DNA from: CAZQSL01 sp964595945
Lineage (GTDB): Bacteria > UBP15 > UBA6099 > JAJRTR01
Direction: 5' to 3'
DNA: 30,992 bases
Assembly (NCBI GenBank): GCA_964595945.1
Contig: CAZQSL010000029.1
Span: forward strand, 1-30,992
Made by a program: the position numbers and the translations under genes. Shown one piece after another: positions 22,475 to 30,415 of the stretch; the stretch's first letter is position 1, and the number at the start of each line of letters is the position of its first letter. The notes below the pieces were generated by a model. That model saw only the letters and a program-made list of their open reading frames with translations. It searched no databases and had not been told where the DNA came from.

Positions 22475-23665
22475 TCATTGTGCGGCAAATTCGCAGCACA
22501 GGATGGCGATATCGTCGTAGATCGGCTCGGTTTTTGCGTAGTCGAGCACCGACTGATAGAGTTTTTTCACGATCACGGACGGTTCTTCTTCGGCGGATTT
22601 GCGGAGTTCCTGCAGAAATTTTCTTTCGCCATAGACGCGGCCTTTGGGATTTTTCTGCTCGGTGCATCCGTCTGTGAAGAGCAACAGCTTGTCGCCGGGT
22701 TTGGCCATGACGACACGGCTGATGTATTTCGTGTCCCGCTGGATGCCGATCGGCATGTTGCCATGCAGCAACGGCTGCGGCCTCCCGAGCTTTGTCCTGA
22801 ACAACACCGGCCGCGGCAGTCCGAACTGCGTGTATTCGAACATCAGTGTTTCCGTATTGATCACCGCATACAGCCCGGCCACGAAATAGCCGGTCGGCAT
22901 GAGCGGGATCATTTCCTTGTTCATGTGTGTCAGCACCGGCGCGGGCGACAGATACTTCGGATAATACTGGTCAAATTTCATCTTGACTTCGATGGCGATC
23001 ATGGCCGAGATGATGCCGTGTCCCATGACGTCGGCCACGAACACGCCGATATGATCGCGGTCGATGCGCACCACAGCGAGGAAATCCCCCCCGAGGTCTT
23101 CGGCCTGCTCGTACACGTGGGCAAATTTCAGCCTGTCCGTCACGGGATACCTTTTCACGATCAGGTCTTTCTGAAATTTGCTCGCGAACAGTTTTTCCTG
23201 CTTGTATTTTTCATTTTGTTCGGTGAGCTTGGTTTTGCTTTCGAGCAACTCATTGGTCTGCTGCTCCACGCGCAGTTCGAGTATCCTGTCGCGATATCTG
23301 AGCAGATCGCGGATCGACAGTATACCGACGAGGTAGCCGTTTTCGAGCACGAGCAGATGCCGGATGTTTGCCGAAAGCATTTTCACATGCGCCTCTTCGA
23401 CGGAACTGCTCCGCCGCACGGACACGATTTCGCGCGTCATCACGTCTTCGACCTTCACCTCTGAAGGATCGTGCCGCTTGGCGATGATCTGCGACAGCAG
23501 GTCTCTCTCGGTGAATATGCCGACCGGCTTGCCGTCCTGCATGACGACGATCGCGCCGGAACCATGCCGCGACATAAGATAGGACGCCGCGTATACCGTG
23601 GTATTGGGAGTCACCACGATGAAGTCCTTTCTCATGACATGTTCGATGCTAAGTTTGTCAGGCAT
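22475..23665 (-). CDS. CBS-pair PP2C/SpoIIE-type serine phosphatase (RsbU-like)
   Basis: A 396-aa signalling protein. Two CBS domains (about 8-60 and 72-122) sense an adenine nucleotide or similar ligand. A coiled-coil linker (123-165) leads to a PP2C/SpoIIE phosphatase domain (175-393). Metal-binding residues are seen in LGGDF (Asp194), VADVMGHG (Asp212), FTDGCTE (Asp332) and DDIAIL (Asp383/384), so the enzyme should be active. Such proteins dephosphorylate an anti-sigma-factor antagonist in partner-switching pathways; no partner kinase or STAS protein is in the window. The ATG at 23665 has CGGAG four nt upstream. It heads the operon with the radical SAM, methyltransferase and TPR genes. Confidence 0.9.
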   Translation of the reverse strand: MPDKLSIEHVMRKDFIVVTPNTTVYAASYLMSRHGSGAIVVMQDGKPVGIFTERDLLSQIIAKRHDPSEVKVEDVMTREIVSVRRSSSVEEAHVKMLSANIRHLLVLENGYLVGILSIRDLLRYRDRILELRVEQQTNELLESKTKLTEQNEKYKQEKLFASKFQKDLIVKRYPVTDRLKFAHVYEQAEDLGGDFLAVVRIDRDHIGVFVADVMGHGIISAMIAIEVKMKFDQYYPKYLSPAPVLTHMNKEMIPLMPTGYFVAGLYAVINTETLMFEYTQFGLPRPVLFRTKLGRPQPLLHGNMPIGIQRDTKYISRVVMAKPGDKLLLFTDGCTEQKNPKGRVYGERKFLQELRKSAEEEPSVIVKKLYQSVLDYAKTEPIYDDIAILCCEFAAQ

Positions 23666-23969
23666 GGCGCTCCGCCCGCTCAGATTTGTGTTTCACTCCG
23701 GGTATCATACAGTGTATATACCCGCGCATCCGGTTTTCATTCGCATCATCGGAAATCCGGACAGTAAAGCAGTCCGGCCGTGTCCGGTCGCGAATGTGCG
23801 CAGATGACTATTCTAAACCAAAATGGATTTTCGCGACAAGCACAAATATCACATACTTCTGAAAATGAGGCAAAATTCTACAAGAAGTAGAAAAAACGGA
23901 GAAAAACAGCCCGGGCGGGATATTTCAGTCGCCTCTGGTGCAGGTGCATCAGCCGCCGTCGCGAAAAAA
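23666..23969. other. Intergenic region between mutS2 and the phosphatase operon
   Basis: About 300 bp without a gene. It contains the phosphatase promoter (23810-23839), an inverted repeat GGGTAT...ATACCC at 23699-23722 within its leader, and an AT-rich stretch at 23815-23905. No convincing terminator for mutS2 was found. Confidence 0.5.
23810..23839 (-). promoter_or_regulatory. Promoter of the CBS/SpoIIE operon
   Basis: -35 TTGTCG (23834-23839) and -10 TAGAAT (23810-23815), 18 bp apart on the minus strand, give a predicted start near 23803 and a leader of about 138 nt. Confidence 0.5.
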
Positions 23970-26327
23970 CTATTCGAAAAAAACCTTCGTCGCGCCCGAG
24001 CCGCCTTCGGACAGCGGGCATATCTCGAATCGTTTCACCATGCGGCACGAAGGCAGGAATTCGTGGACGGCCTTCATCAGTGCGCCCGTGCCGATGCCAT
24101 GTATGACACGCGCTTCCTTTTCGCCAGCGAGCATGAGTGTTTCGAGATCGCTGTCGAGTTTTTCAATAGCTTCCACCGCACGCATGCCGCGCAGGTCTAT
24201 CTCGCGTTTCGCGCGGTCTTTCGCATCGTGGAGAAATTTCGTATAGTCGCGCGCCTTCGGTTTTTCGGGGCGCATCATTTTCGCGGGATCGGGATAAGTG
24301 ATGTCTTCGAGTAGCACGGTGGCTGGGAATTCGCCGAGCATTATTTTCACCTTGCCTCTGGCATCGGGGCCTGATTCGTACACCACAAGTTCGCCCGTGT
24401 CCCTGAGCTGAAAACGTTTGCCACAGACGAGGTCTTCGGCCGCCACCCGTCCCTTTTTGCGAGTCACCTCGCGGCGCGCGCGTTCCACATTCACTTCTTC
24501 CTTATTTATTATACCCTTCAGCCTCGCTACGGCAGGCAGCGACTTGGAGGCATTGCCGGCCTCGGCCAGGATCGCGAGGCACCGTGAGCGGGTATCGGCA
24601 ACGATCTTCTCCGCGTGCGAATAAGCCTCGCCGAGCATCCTGTCCTTTTCGCGTTCGGCGGCAGTCAGCACGCGGTGCTGCTGCTCGGCCTCGCGCCTGA
24701 TCTTGTCGCGTTCGCCGTCGAGGTGTTTCTTTTCGATAGCGAGGAAATTCTTCATCTCGTCGAGCTCGGCGATAAGTTTTTCGGCCATGCGCGTCTGAGC
24801 GGAAAGGTACTCGCGGGCGGAAGCGGTCACATCGGCGGAGATGCCGACAGCCTCGGCTGCTTCGATCGCATAACTCTTGCCAGGGATGCCGACCTCGATC
24901 CTGTACGAAGGGCGCCGCGCGTCCTCATCGAACGCCATGCGTGCGTTTTTCACACCAGGAGTCACGCTCGCGAAGGTCTTGAGTCCGCCATGGTGCGAGG
25001 TCGCGAGGCATATCGCGCCACTGTCGATGATCTTGCGCAGCATCCCGCAAGCGAGTGCCGTGCCTTCCTCGGGATCGGTGCCGGAGCAGATTTCGTCGAT
25101 CAGCACGAGACAGTCGCGGCCCACGCGGTCGAGTATCCACTTCATGTCGGACAGATGCGAAGAAAAAGTGCTGAGGTTGTTTTCGATGCTCTGCTCGTCG
25201 CCGATGACAGCGAACACATCGTGGAAAACGGGCATGCGTGTGCCTTCTTCGCCCGGCACATGCAGCCCCGCCTGCATCATCATCTGAAACAGGCCGGCCA
25301 TCTTCAGCGAAACTGTCTTGCCGCCGGCGTTGGGGCCGGTCAGCACGAGCGCTTTCACATCGCCGCCTATCTCCACATCCACCGGCACGACTTTTCCCTT
25401 GAGCAGAGGATGGCGGCCGCGACGGATATCTATCTTGCCGTCGTCCGAGATTTTGGGCTCTACGGCATAGAGTTCGTTTGCGTATTTCCCGCGAGCGAGC
25501 AATGCGTCGAGTCGGCCGAGCGCCTTGAGAGAGTCGCGGATTTCGGTATAGTGCGTGGCGAGTTCCCCACTGATCTCTCTCAGCACGCGCGCCGTTTCGG
25601 CGCGCTCCATGAGCCGCTCCGTCACCAGGCGGTTGTTGTCCTCGACCATGCCGATCGGCTCTACGAACGAAGTGGCGCCCGATGCCGAACGATCCTGCAG
25701 CACCCATGTGCCGCGACCCATGACATCAGATTTCACGGGTATGACAAAACGCCCGTTCCTCATCGTCACGACGCGATCCTGCAACACATCCGAAACGCCC
25801 GGCAGCGCAAACATGCGGCGGAGTTTTTCGGGGATGCCGTTTTCGAGTTCGCGCACGGCCTTGCGCGCCCGGGCGAGCGCGGGCGTCGCGTTATCCTTGA
25901 CTTCTCCCTGCTCGTCGATCGAGGCTTCGATGCGCCTCACGATCGCTGTCCCCGCAAAAAGGAATTGACGTTCGCCCTCGATATGATCGAATTCGCCCTC
26001 CGGCAGCTTGCGCCCCTTGATCTTGCCCGAGAGCTCAAGCGCCTCCATAAAACCGCGAAGCTCCATGCCGTCGAGTACCTGTCCGCCTTCGAGCGAAAGC
26101 AGGCCGCCGCTCAGGTCAGGCAGCGCGCCGAAGTCCCACACGCTGCCGAAAATGTCCAGAAACCGTTTTGCCTCCCGCGTCGCGGCAAGCGCGTCGCTGA
26201 TTTCCAGATGATTGTCAAATATTACTGTCCCGCGCACCACTTCGCGGCCAAGCTCCGAGCCGCACAGGTCGCCGAGACGTCTGATCACCTTGTCGAATTC
26301 AAGCTTTGCAATCGTTTTTTCATTCAT
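23970..26327 (-). CDS. mutS2: Endonuclease MutS2
   Basis: A 785-aa MutS2. This family binds branched DNA or stalled, collided ribosomes and uses an ATPase with a C-terminal Smr domain; it is not part of mismatch repair. Seen: N-terminal clamp/helical domains, Walker A GPNAGGKT (331-338), Walker B LVLIDE (407-412) with SGTDPEEG after it, a long coiled-coil insertion (about 510-590), a KOW-like strand region (635-680), and the Smr domain with DLRG (711-714) and HGIGTG (743-748). The Asp-Leu-Arg-Gly form, in place of Leu-Asp-x-His, is common in MutS2. The start at 26327 gives the family-typical MNEKTIAKLEFDKV; an ATG five codons earlier (26342) also exists. It lies 41 bp after the Eis-type gene and is probably co-transcribed. 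Confidence 0.95.
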   Translation of the reverse strand: MNEKTIAKLEFDKVIRRLGDLCGSELGREVVRGTVIFDNHLEISDALAATREAKRFLDIFGSVWDFGALPDLSGGLLSLEGGQVLDGMELRGFMEALELSGKIKGRKLPEGEFDHIEGERQFLFAGTAIVRRIEASIDEQGEVKDNATPALARARKAVRELENGIPEKLRRMFALPGVSDVLQDRVVTMRNGRFVIPVKSDVMGRGTWVLQDRSASGATSFVEPIGMVEDNNRLVTERLMERAETARVLREISGELATHYTEIRDSLKALGRLDALLARGKYANELYAVEPKISDDGKIDIRRGRHPLLKGKVVPVDVEIGGDVKALVLTGPNAGGKTVSLKMAGLFQMMMQAGLHVPGEEGTRMPVFHDVFAVIGDEQSIENNLSTFSSHLSDMKWILDRVGRDCLVLIDEICSGTDPEEGTALACGMLRKIIDSGAICLATSHHGGLKTFASVTPGVKNARMAFDEDARRPSYRIEVGIPGKSYAIEAAEAVGISADVTASAREYLSAQTRMAEKLIAELDEMKNFLAIEKKHLDGERDKIRREAEQQHRVLTAAEREKDRMLGEAYSHAEKIVADTRSRCLAILAEAGNASKSLPAVARLKGIINKEEVNVERARREVTRKKGRVAAEDLVCGKRFQLRDTGELVVYESGPDARGKVKIMLGEFPATVLLEDITYPDPAKMMRPEKPKARDYTKFLHDAKDRAKREIDLRGMRAVEAIEKLDSDLETLMLAGEKEARVIHGIGTGALMKAVHEFLPSCRMVKRFEICPLSEGGSGATKVFFE

Positions 26328-26368
26328 TTCACTACACTTCATTTCTACAATTATTCAAAACCGCGCCA

Positions 26369-27595
26369 TCAGAATTTATCCGCGTCCCAAAACACTCCAT
26401 CCTGCGGCTGCAGGGCGGCAGACCAGAAAGGTGATAGCTGTGTGTATGCCCCGCCGTGAAATCCCGATGTGCCGAGCGCGCGCACCACGAATTCATCATG
26501 GCTTATTGCGCAGGGTGATCCGCTCTTGGGCGCTCTGTCAGCGATGACGATCTTTTCGCCATCCCAGACAGCCGTGATTGTGCCTGAGCCTGCGACCTGG
26601 AGCGTATACCGGCCTTTTTCGACACCGGCATCGAAAGTCCTTTTTGCCCAGAGCGGCGCGAGAGCATCGGCAAAGCCTCCGGTATCGAGCACCTTGCCCA
26701 TCAGCATGGTATCGGGTTCGCGGCGGCCGCCGAGCAGTACGCATTTGACGGCCATCGGATGAGTTTCCGGAAAGATGCCGGACACGGAGGCGCAGCCCCT
26801 GTCATTGGCGAGATCGAGCGCGGCGCGCAGCAGATTCTTGGGCGACTCCGGATGCGACTGTACATAGCCGCACTCGTCGATTTCGAGCCGGCTGCCCTTC
26901 ACGCGCACGAGACAGGCGCCTACGATGTCACTGCCGCACCTGACGGCAAAGCCAAGTGGCTTGCGGTATTGGTACCACGAAAAAAATGTCTCCGCATACC
27001 GGCCGCGCCGCACGACCATGCCACCATGGGATGTCACTGCGGGATCGCTGTACATGCCGGCAAGAATATTTACGGCGTCTTCGGGAGGCAGGGGCTCGAC
27101 CGTGTAGCGGTCGGGCACGACGAATGGTTTGACCTCGGCGCAATCGAGCACATAGCGGGGACGCGGTATGGCGCTCCAGCCTCTTTTCGCGTAAAAGGGC
27201 ACTATGTCGGTCATCAGCACGCTGAAGACATAGCCACGGGAGCGCATCAGGTCTTCGGCTCGTCCGAGCAGTGCCGTCGCGAGTCCTTTCCCGCGGAAAT
27301 CATCCTCTGTCATCACATCGGCGATCCCGCCGGCCGGCACCAGGCAGCCTCCGATGGCAAGATTGCGCTCAAATACACTTACCGAGCCCACGAGGCGGCT
27401 GCCGTCCCACGCGGTGGTCGTGTTGCCATATACATAATTGGGAGCCCCCTTGGACATGGCGGCAAACATCCCCTCCGGCAGGTCGAACGACCTGGCGCCG
27501 AACTCGATCATGGCCCGGAATTCCTTTTCGCCCTCCATCGGCCTGATGTCGAGCGCCGAGAACTGCGCGGCTGCCGCGCTTTGCCCCTTTTTCAT
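26369..27595 (-). CDS. Eis-type GNAT acetyltransferase with SCP2-like C-terminus
   Basis: A 408-aa protein with the three-part Eis layout: an N-terminal GNAT domain (about 14-150) with acetyl-CoA loop DDFRGKGLATALL (98-110), a second, degenerate GNAT-like domain (about 155-290), and a sterol-carrier-like beta/alpha domain at 300-400 (YTLQVAGSGTITAVWDGEKI). Known members acetylate amines, including aminoglycosides and lysines, and end with a carboxylate that acts in catalysis; here the C-terminus is Ala-Asp-Lys-Phe. Substrate unknown. The ATG at 27595 has GGGAGGA upstream with about 9 nt spacing; an extension to 27685 lacks support. A TGGCGG/CCGCCA hairpin (27627-27644) lies in its leader. It precedes mutS2 by 41 bp. 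Confidence 0.85.
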   Translation of the reverse strand: MKKGQSAAAAQFSALDIRPMEGEKEFRAMIEFGARSFDLPEGMFAAMSKGAPNYVYGNTTTAWDGSRLVGSVSVFERNLAIGGCLVPAGGIADVMTEDDFRGKGLATALLGRAEDLMRSRGYVFSVLMTDIVPFYAKRGWSAIPRPRYVLDCAEVKPFVVPDRYTVEPLPPEDAVNILAGMYSDPAVTSHGGMVVRRGRYAETFFSWYQYRKPLGFAVRCGSDIVGACLVRVKGSRLEIDECGYVQSHPESPKNLLRAALDLANDRGCASVSGIFPETHPMAVKCVLLGGRREPDTMLMGKVLDTGGFADALAPLWAKRTFDAGVEKGRYTLQVAGSGTITAVWDGEKIVIADRAPKSGSPCAISHDEFVVRALGTSGFHGGAYTQLSPFWSAALQPQDGVFWDADKF

Positions 27596-27931
27596 CGTCA
27601 GAGTCCTCCCGTTGCGAGCAAAAGCATGGCGGTGTGATCCGCCACCCAAAAGCATAGCCGGACAGGGAGAAATAATAAAGGGCACGAGCGAGCAAGCGGC
27701 GTTGCTGGCTCGAAATCAGGTGTTCGCATGGTATCCGAAGAGCCGATATGGGATAAAAGAGGGTAAAAAGCAGTCTGCGGTGTCATGAAAGGGACTTTGG
27801 GGTGATTTTTACTATATGCAGGTATATGTACATACAAGCACCGCGCTGAGATGTTAGGATTTTTCTAAAAAAAAGACAATACATTTTTGCCCGCAAGGGA
27901 TATTATGATTAGAAGTCGGTTTTGCCAGGTA
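27596..27931. other. Intergenic region between the Eis-type gene and the nrd regulatory region
   Basis: No credible gene. It holds an imperfect stem-loop at 27685-27712 (CGAGC-g-AGCAA with TTGCT-g-GCTCG), a direct repeat of AAAAGCAT flanking the hairpin at 27627-27644, and an AT-rich part from 27800 to 27900. The short leftward frame at 27865-28128 has no ribosome-binding site and runs through the nrd promoter. Confidence 0.5.
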
Positions 27932-27978
27932 ACACCAAATGTTGTGGCTTCGGGAAAAATGACGTCAAAATCTTGTGG
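27932..27978 (+). promoter_or_regulatory. Tandem NrdR-box-like sites upstream of nrdD
   Basis: Box 1 is ACACCAAATGTTGTGG (27932-27947) and box 2 is CGTCAAAATCTTGTGG (27963-27978). Box 1 matches 12 of 16 positions of the NrdR consensus ACACTATATATTGTGT; box 2 is weaker and keeps the right half. Their starts are 31 bp apart, the usual three-turn spacing of NrdR pairs, and box 2 ends 6 bp before the -35 element. NrdR is the ATP/dATP-sensing repressor of ribonucleotide reductase genes. Not tested against a matrix. Confidence 0.6.
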
Positions 27979-27984
27979 GACTGA

Positions 27985-28013
27985 TTGACAGATCGAACCG
28001 GCCGGGATACAAT
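27985..28013 (+). promoter_or_regulatory. Sigma70 promoter of the nrdD-nrdG operon
   Basis: Perfect -35 TTGACA (27985-27990) and -10 TACAAT (28008-28013) with an ideal 17-bp spacer. The predicted start near 28020 gives a leader of about 157 nt. The leader begins with an 8-bp hairpin (28017-28024 with 28029-28036). Confidence 0.8.
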
Positions 28014-28176
28014 CAACATCGCTTCCTGAAGTGATGCAACCATAGGCAGGCAGTAACCCCGATAGCAGCATCGCTTTCACTCGCAAACCCCGTATTTTTC
28101 GCTCCTTTCCAAGTGATCCGGGGGGCATGAAGCACTTAATTTAGAGTCATACTACAATTCGGGACGTGTTCGCAAA

Positions 28177-30216
28177 ATGCCAGAGACAGTCATAAATCTT
28201 ATCCGCAAGAGAGACGGCAGACTCCAGACCTTCAAACAGGACAGAATATCCAGCGCAATCCTCAAGGCATTCGAAGCTGTCGGCGACCCCGATATCGCCA
28301 AGGCCGACGAAGTGGCACGCAGGGTTTGCTCGACTCTGCGCATTTTCTTCAGGGGCGACAAGGTCCCTACGGTCGAAGAGGTGCAGGACCTCGTCGAAAA
28401 CAAGCTCATCGAGATGGAATACACAGAGGTCGCCAAGGCATATATCCTCTACCGCGACCAGCATGCCAAGCTACGCGAAGCGAAGACCCTCTTTCAGGAC
28501 GCGCTCGAACTCGTCGACACCTATGTCGACAAAGCTGACTGGCGCATCAATGAAAACAGCAACATGGATTATTCGCTCCAGGGGCTCAACAACTACATCT
28601 CTTCTTCCGTAATATCGAAATACTGGCTCAACAAGATATATTCTCCCGGAGTGCGGGCGGCTCACGACGATGCCCTTTTCCACATCCATGACCTCGGCCT
28701 GCTGAGTGTCTACTGCTGCGGCTGGGACCTCCAGCAACTGCTCCTCAAGGGTTTTCAGGGCGCATTCGGCAAGGTCGCGAGCAAACCGGCCAAACATTTC
28801 GGCGCGGCTCTCGGCCAGATCGTCAACTTCTTTTACACCATGCAGGGCGAAGCGGCCGGCGCGCAGGCTTTTTCGAGCTTCGACACGCTCCTCGCTCCCT
28901 TCATACGCTACGACGGCCTCACTTACGATGAGATCAAGCAGGCGATCCAGTGCTTCATCTTCAATCTCAATGTCCCCACAAGGGTAGGATTCCAGACCCC
29001 CTTCACCAATCTCACGATGGACCTCCAGCCCGTCGGCAAACTCGCCGGGGAAAACGCCATCATCGGCGGCGAACGCATGCCCGAGCGCTACAGGGATTTC
29101 CAGCCTGAAATGGACTTGCTCAACAAGGCATTCGCCGAAGTAATGATGGAAGGCGATGCCGCCGGCCGCATCTTCACTTTCCCCATCCCGACCTACAACC
29201 TCACCCGGGACTTCGACTGGGACAATCCCAAGCTCGACACGCTCTGGCAGATGACCGCGAAATATGGAATCCCGTATTTCGCCAATTTCATCAACAGCGA
29301 TATGAATCCCGATGACGCGCGCAGCATGTGCTGCCGCCTCAGGCTCGACAAACGCGAACTCCTCAAACGCGGCGGCGGACTCTTCGGCGCCGACCCCCAC
29401 ACGGGCAGCATCGGCGTCGTCACGATCAATCTCCCCCGCCTCGGCCATGTCGCTCAGGACGAATCCGAATTTTTCGCTCACCTCGACAACGTCATGACTC
29501 TCGCAAAAGAAGCGCTCGACACCAAACGCAAGGTACTCGAACGCCTCACCGAGCAGTCCCTGTATCCCTATTCGCGCTTCTATCTCGCCGACATCAAAGC
29601 CGGCAAAAAATCCTACTGGTCCAACCATTTTTCGACATTCGGCCTCATCGGCATGCACGAGTGCGCCCTCAATTTCATCGGTAAGGGCATCGAATCGCCC
29701 GAAGGCCGCGACTTTGCCCTCAAAGTGCTCAACTACATGCGCTCCACTGTCTCCCGCTATCAGGAGCAGAGCGCCGAGGGCATCCTCTACAATCTCGAAG
29801 CCACTCCCGGCGAAGGCACTTCCTACCGTCTCGCGCGCATCGACATCAAAAAATTCCCCGACATCAACGTTTCGGGCACCACCGAACCTTACTACACCAA
29901 TTCCACGCAACTGCCCGTCGGCGCCACCGACGACATCTTCGAAGCACTCGACCATCAGGATGACCTCCAGATCAGATACACGGGCGGCACGGTCCTGCAC
30001 GGTTTCATCGGCGAACGCATCGAAGACCCCGAACTGTGCAAAAGGCTCGTCCGCAAGATCGCTACAAGCTTCCGCCTTCCCTATTTCACCATCACGCCCA
30101 CCTTCACTATTTGCCCCGTCCATGGCTATATCCCGGGCGAACACTTCGACTGTCCCTACATGGACGAAGGACAGCCGGCAGAAATCGAAAGGAGTGACAA
30201 CATTGTCGCACTGTAA
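28177..30216 (+). CDS. nrdD: Anaerobic (class III) ribonucleotide reductase, large part, lacking the glycyl-radical loop
   Basis: A 679-aa NrdD that reduces ribonucleoside triphosphates to deoxynucleotides without oxygen. Residues about 5-95 form an ATP-cone regulatory domain. The ten-stranded barrel follows, with YCCGWDL (179-185), NVPTRVGFQTPFTNLTMD (about 266-283) and MCCRLRLDKRELLKRGGGLFG (from 384), all class III hallmarks. The protein ends after the C-terminal metal-ribbon region, CPVHGY ... CPYM (Cys646, His649, Cys659, Met662), then stops at 30216. The RVxGY glycyl loop that normally follows is missing and is encoded in the +1 frame next door. The second ribbon pair has Met where a Cys is usual. 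The ATG at 28177 has no good ribosome-binding site. Confidence 0.95.
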   Translation: MPETVINLIRKRDGRLQTFKQDRISSAILKAFEAVGDPDIAKADEVARRVCSTLRIFFRGDKVPTVEEVQDLVENKLIEMEYTEVAKAYILYRDQHAKLREAKTLFQDALELVDTYVDKADWRINENSNMDYSLQGLNNYISSSVISKYWLNKIYSPGVRAAHDDALFHIHDLGLLSVYCCGWDLQQLLLKGFQGAFGKVASKPAKHFGAALGQIVNFFYTMQGEAAGAQAFSSFDTLLAPFIRYDGLTYDEIKQAIQCFIFNLNVPTRVGFQTPFTNLTMDLQPVGKLAGENAIIGGERMPERYRDFQPEMDLLNKAFAEVMMEGDAAGRIFTFPIPTYNLTRDFDWDNPKLDTLWQMTAKYGIPYFANFINSDMNPDDARSMCCRLRLDKRELLKRGGGLFGADPHTGSIGVVTINLPRLGHVAQDESEFFAHLDNVMTLAKEALDTKRKVLERLTEQSLYPYSRFYLADIKAGKKSYWSNHFSTFGLIGMHECALNFIGKGIESPEGRDFALKVLNYMRSTVSRYQEQSAEGILYNLEATPGEGTSYRLARIDIKKFPDINVSGTTEPYYTNSTQLPVGATDDIFEALDHQDDLQIRYTGGTVLHGFIGERIEDPELCKRLVRKIATSFRLPYFTITPTFTICPVHGYIPGEHFDCPYMDEGQPAEIERSDNIVAL

Positions 30217-30415
30217 CGAAAAAACCGAAGTCTATTCACGCATCGTGGGGTACTTCCGCCCCGTCCAGCAGTGGAATAACGGCAAGCAGCACGAATATCG
30301 CATGAGAAAGACCTATCAAGTCCCCGAGACCACTGACCTCGATACCTTCGAATCCATGGTGATATCAGATGCAGAATTTGCCTCTCAAAGGGTTTCAGGG
30401 GACATCGCTCATTGA
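30203..30415 (+). CDS. Separate glycyl-radical domain of class III ribonucleotide reductase
   Basis: A 70-codon ORF in the +1 frame relative to nrdD. It carries the whole NrdD C-terminal loop: EVYSRIVGYFRPVQQWNNGK (9-28), with Gly16 as the predicted radical site and the RPVxxWNxGK tail. I start it at TTG (30203) because AAAGGAG at 30188-30194 lies 8 nt upstream, inside the last codons of nrdD, and the reading begins just before the nrdD stop (14-nt overlap). A 40-residue tail follows the usual end of NrdD, and its last 16 codons overlap nrdG. One Cys (Cys4) sits near the start. The product would have to dock in the NrdD barrel, as the stand-alone YfiD/GrcA does in pyruvate formate-lyase. A frameshift in assembly or a programmed +1 shift are alternatives. 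Confidence 0.75.
   Translation: MSHCNEKTEVYSRIVGYFRPVQQWNNGKQHEYRMRKTYQVPETTDLDTFESMVISDAEFASQRVSGDIAH

Noticed and set aside
23823..26459. Long open frames antisense to mutS2 (about 160 and 614 codons)
   Set aside because: They mirror the mutS2 codons, lack ribosome-binding sites and recognisable domains, and arise because GC-rich coding leaves few antisense stops.
27865..28128. Leftward 87-codon frame in the nrdD upstream region
   Set aside because: No ribosome-binding site, no family, and it runs through the NrdR-like boxes and nrd promoter.
28020..28176. Possible riboswitch (cobalamin or similar) in the nrdD leader
   Set aside because: I looked for conserved B12-box-type and cyclic-dinucleotide motifs and found none; only a short 5' hairpin is supported.
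28471..30144. 557-codon open frame antisense to nrdD
   Set aside because: nrdD is unmistakable on the other strand; the antisense protein is Glu/Val/Ala-biased with no family resemblance.
30188..30220. Programmed +1 frameshift as the sole explanation for the broken nrdD
   Set aside because: The bases before the stop (GCA CTG TAA) are not a slippery +1 site, and the Shine-Dalgarno is spaced for initiation at TTG, not for a prfB-like shift; still listed as an alternative.
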